Position numbers and translations under genes: made by a program | Part shown: in pieces, positions 63,376 through 64,000 of the stretch | Layout: each line of letters begins with the position of its first letter | How positions within the stretch are numbered: the first letter of the stretch is position 1 | NCBI RefSeq assembly: GCF_004804335.1 | Contig: NZ_SRXY01000001.1 | Span: forward strand, 186,001-250,000 | DNA: 64,000 nucleotides | Direction of reading: 5' to 3' | Source: Pacificoceanicola onchidii | GTDB taxonomy: Bacteria; Pseudomonadota; Alphaproteobacteria; Rhodobacterales; Rhodobacteraceae | Notes under the pieces: model-generated | The model's database searches: none | What the model was told of the DNA's origin: nothing | Seen by the model: only the letters and a program-made list of their open reading frames with translations

Positions 63376-64000
63376 TCAGTCTTCTTCAAACGGATCCCAT
63401 TCATCCTCAACCTCGGGCAGCGCGTCTTCCAGCGCCTGACTGGCCACCTCCTGCGCGCTTTTGACGGCGGTGATCTCCGCCTTCGGGAAAGCCGCCAGCG
63501 CCGCTTGCACCAACGGATGCTCCGCCGCCTCCGCATGCAAAGCCCGCTTCGCCGCATCGCGCTTTTCCTGAATCGTCTCCGCCTCGCAGCCATTCACCAA
63601 GGTCACCGCCCAGCGGTTGCCGGTAAAGCGCTGCAAAGCCGTGCCGAGTGATTGGGCGAGGTTGGCGGACGCGTTCTCTGCCGGGGTAAACTCGATCCGG
63701 CCCGGCTGATAGGCCGCCAGTCGCACGCCGCTTTCCACGTCGACCAGCAGCTTCACATCGCGGTTGGAGCGGATCAGTTCGATCACGTGCTCCCACGTCG
63801 GATAATGCGCCAGCGCGTTCTGCGGCGCGACCGCAGGGGCCAAAGAGGCCGACGGCCCCGATGGCCCGCGATGGGTCGGCGCGGGCAGGCCCTGCGCCTC
63901 TGTCACGCTGCCACCCTGATGCGACAGCCCGCCCCCGGACGGCCCCGGCCCCGGCGGGGGCGGCGTGTCCTGCAGTTTGCGGATCAGCTCTTCGGGCGAG
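63376..64000 (-). CDS. dnaX: DNA polymerase III subunit gamma/tau, C-terminal part
   Basis: The visible 208 codons are in frame across the right edge of the window, beginning SPEELIRKLQD, so the N-terminal clamp-loader ATPase is outside. A Pro/Gly-rich linker (PPPPGPGPSGGG) leads to the tau-type domain around LAHYPTWEHVIELIRSNRDV, which contacts the polymerase alpha subunit. The end WDPFEED is typical of alphaproteobacterial DnaX. The frame passes the internal GTG at 63904, so it is not a separate gene. It is followed by ybaB. Confidence 0.9.
   Translation of the reverse strand, partial: SPEELIRKLQDTPPPPGPGPSGGGLSHQGGSVTEAQGLPAPTHRGPSGPSASLAPAVAPQNALAHYPTWEHVIELIRSNRDVKLLVDVESGVRLAAYQPGRIEFTPAENASANLAQSLGTALQRFTGNRWAVTLVNGCEAETIQEKRDAAKRALHAEAAEHPLVQAALAAFPKAEITAVKSAQEVASQALEDALPEVEDEWDPFEED

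Overview
The window looks like chromosomal DNA of a marine Rhodobacterales (Roseobacter-type) alphaproteobacterium. The base composition is GC-rich, genes are tightly packed with many 4-base ATGA/GTGA overlaps, and the content is typical of that group: GbcAB, carnitine and dimethylglycine catabolism, MttB-family methyltransferases, tripartite tricarboxylate transporters (TTT), DUF3572, a PleD-type cyclase, and ybaB next to dnaX. No rRNA, tRNA, CRISPR array, phage gene or intact insertion sequence was recognised. The left end cuts a heme-NO-binding protein gene and the right end cuts dnaX.

Layout. 0-6.4 kb: NUDIX and DUF983 genes, an EF-hand protein, an ECF sigma factor operon with a putative anti-sigma factor and a periplasmic metal-sensor-like protein, a PleD-like diguanylate cyclase with a degenerate receiver, DUF3572 and a HAD phosphatase. 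6.4-11.4 kb: a first MttB-family methyltransferase, an alpha/beta hydrolase, and a LysR regulator divergent from a HisD/HpsN-type dehydrogenase. 11.4-19.5 kb: lepA, an orphan double ABC ATPase, pseudoazurin, a methyltransferase and several unknowns. 19.8-28.8 kb: quaternary-amine catabolism, with a LysR regulator, a Rieske oxygenase, an aldehyde dehydrogenase, a small protein and an FAD/GcvT demethylase, facing a gbcA-gbcB operon that is preceded by a cobalamin riboswitch. 28.9-31 kb: kynA-kynU. 31-40 kb: a divergent organosulfate locus in which tctC-tctB-tctA-sulfatase-FMN hydroxyacid dehydrogenase-FGE opposes marR-sulfatase across one perfect palindrome. 40-48.4 kb: a hybrid histidine kinase, a 3-hydroxyisobutyrate dehydrogenase-like enzyme, a chemoreceptor, a rhodanese and a COG0523 GTPase with a Zur-like site. 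48.6-62.5 kb: a second MttB-family gene with a dimethylglycine-dehydrogenase-like gene and a LysR regulator, then a six-gene gamma-butyrobetaine/carnitine operon and its GlxA/CdhR-type regulator, separated by a MITE-like insertion. 62.5-64 kb: repeats, ybaB and dnaX.

How the parts fit. Much of the window serves methylated-amine catabolism: gamma-butyrobetaine to carnitine to glycine betaine to dimethylglycine and sarcosine. The most striking observation is the B12 riboswitch in front of gbcAB, the corrinoid-independent betaine demethylase, in a region that also carries two MttB-family genes, a family that works with corrinoid proteins. This suggests that cobalamin status chooses between two demethylation routes, much as B12 riboswitches govern metE versus metH. 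The second coherent system is the organosulfate locus: transporter, unsecreted sulfatases, their maturation enzyme and a hydroxyacid dehydrogenase point to import and intracellular desulfation of a sulfated carboxylate. Enzyme assignments rest on motifs and neighbourhood; substrates are inferred.
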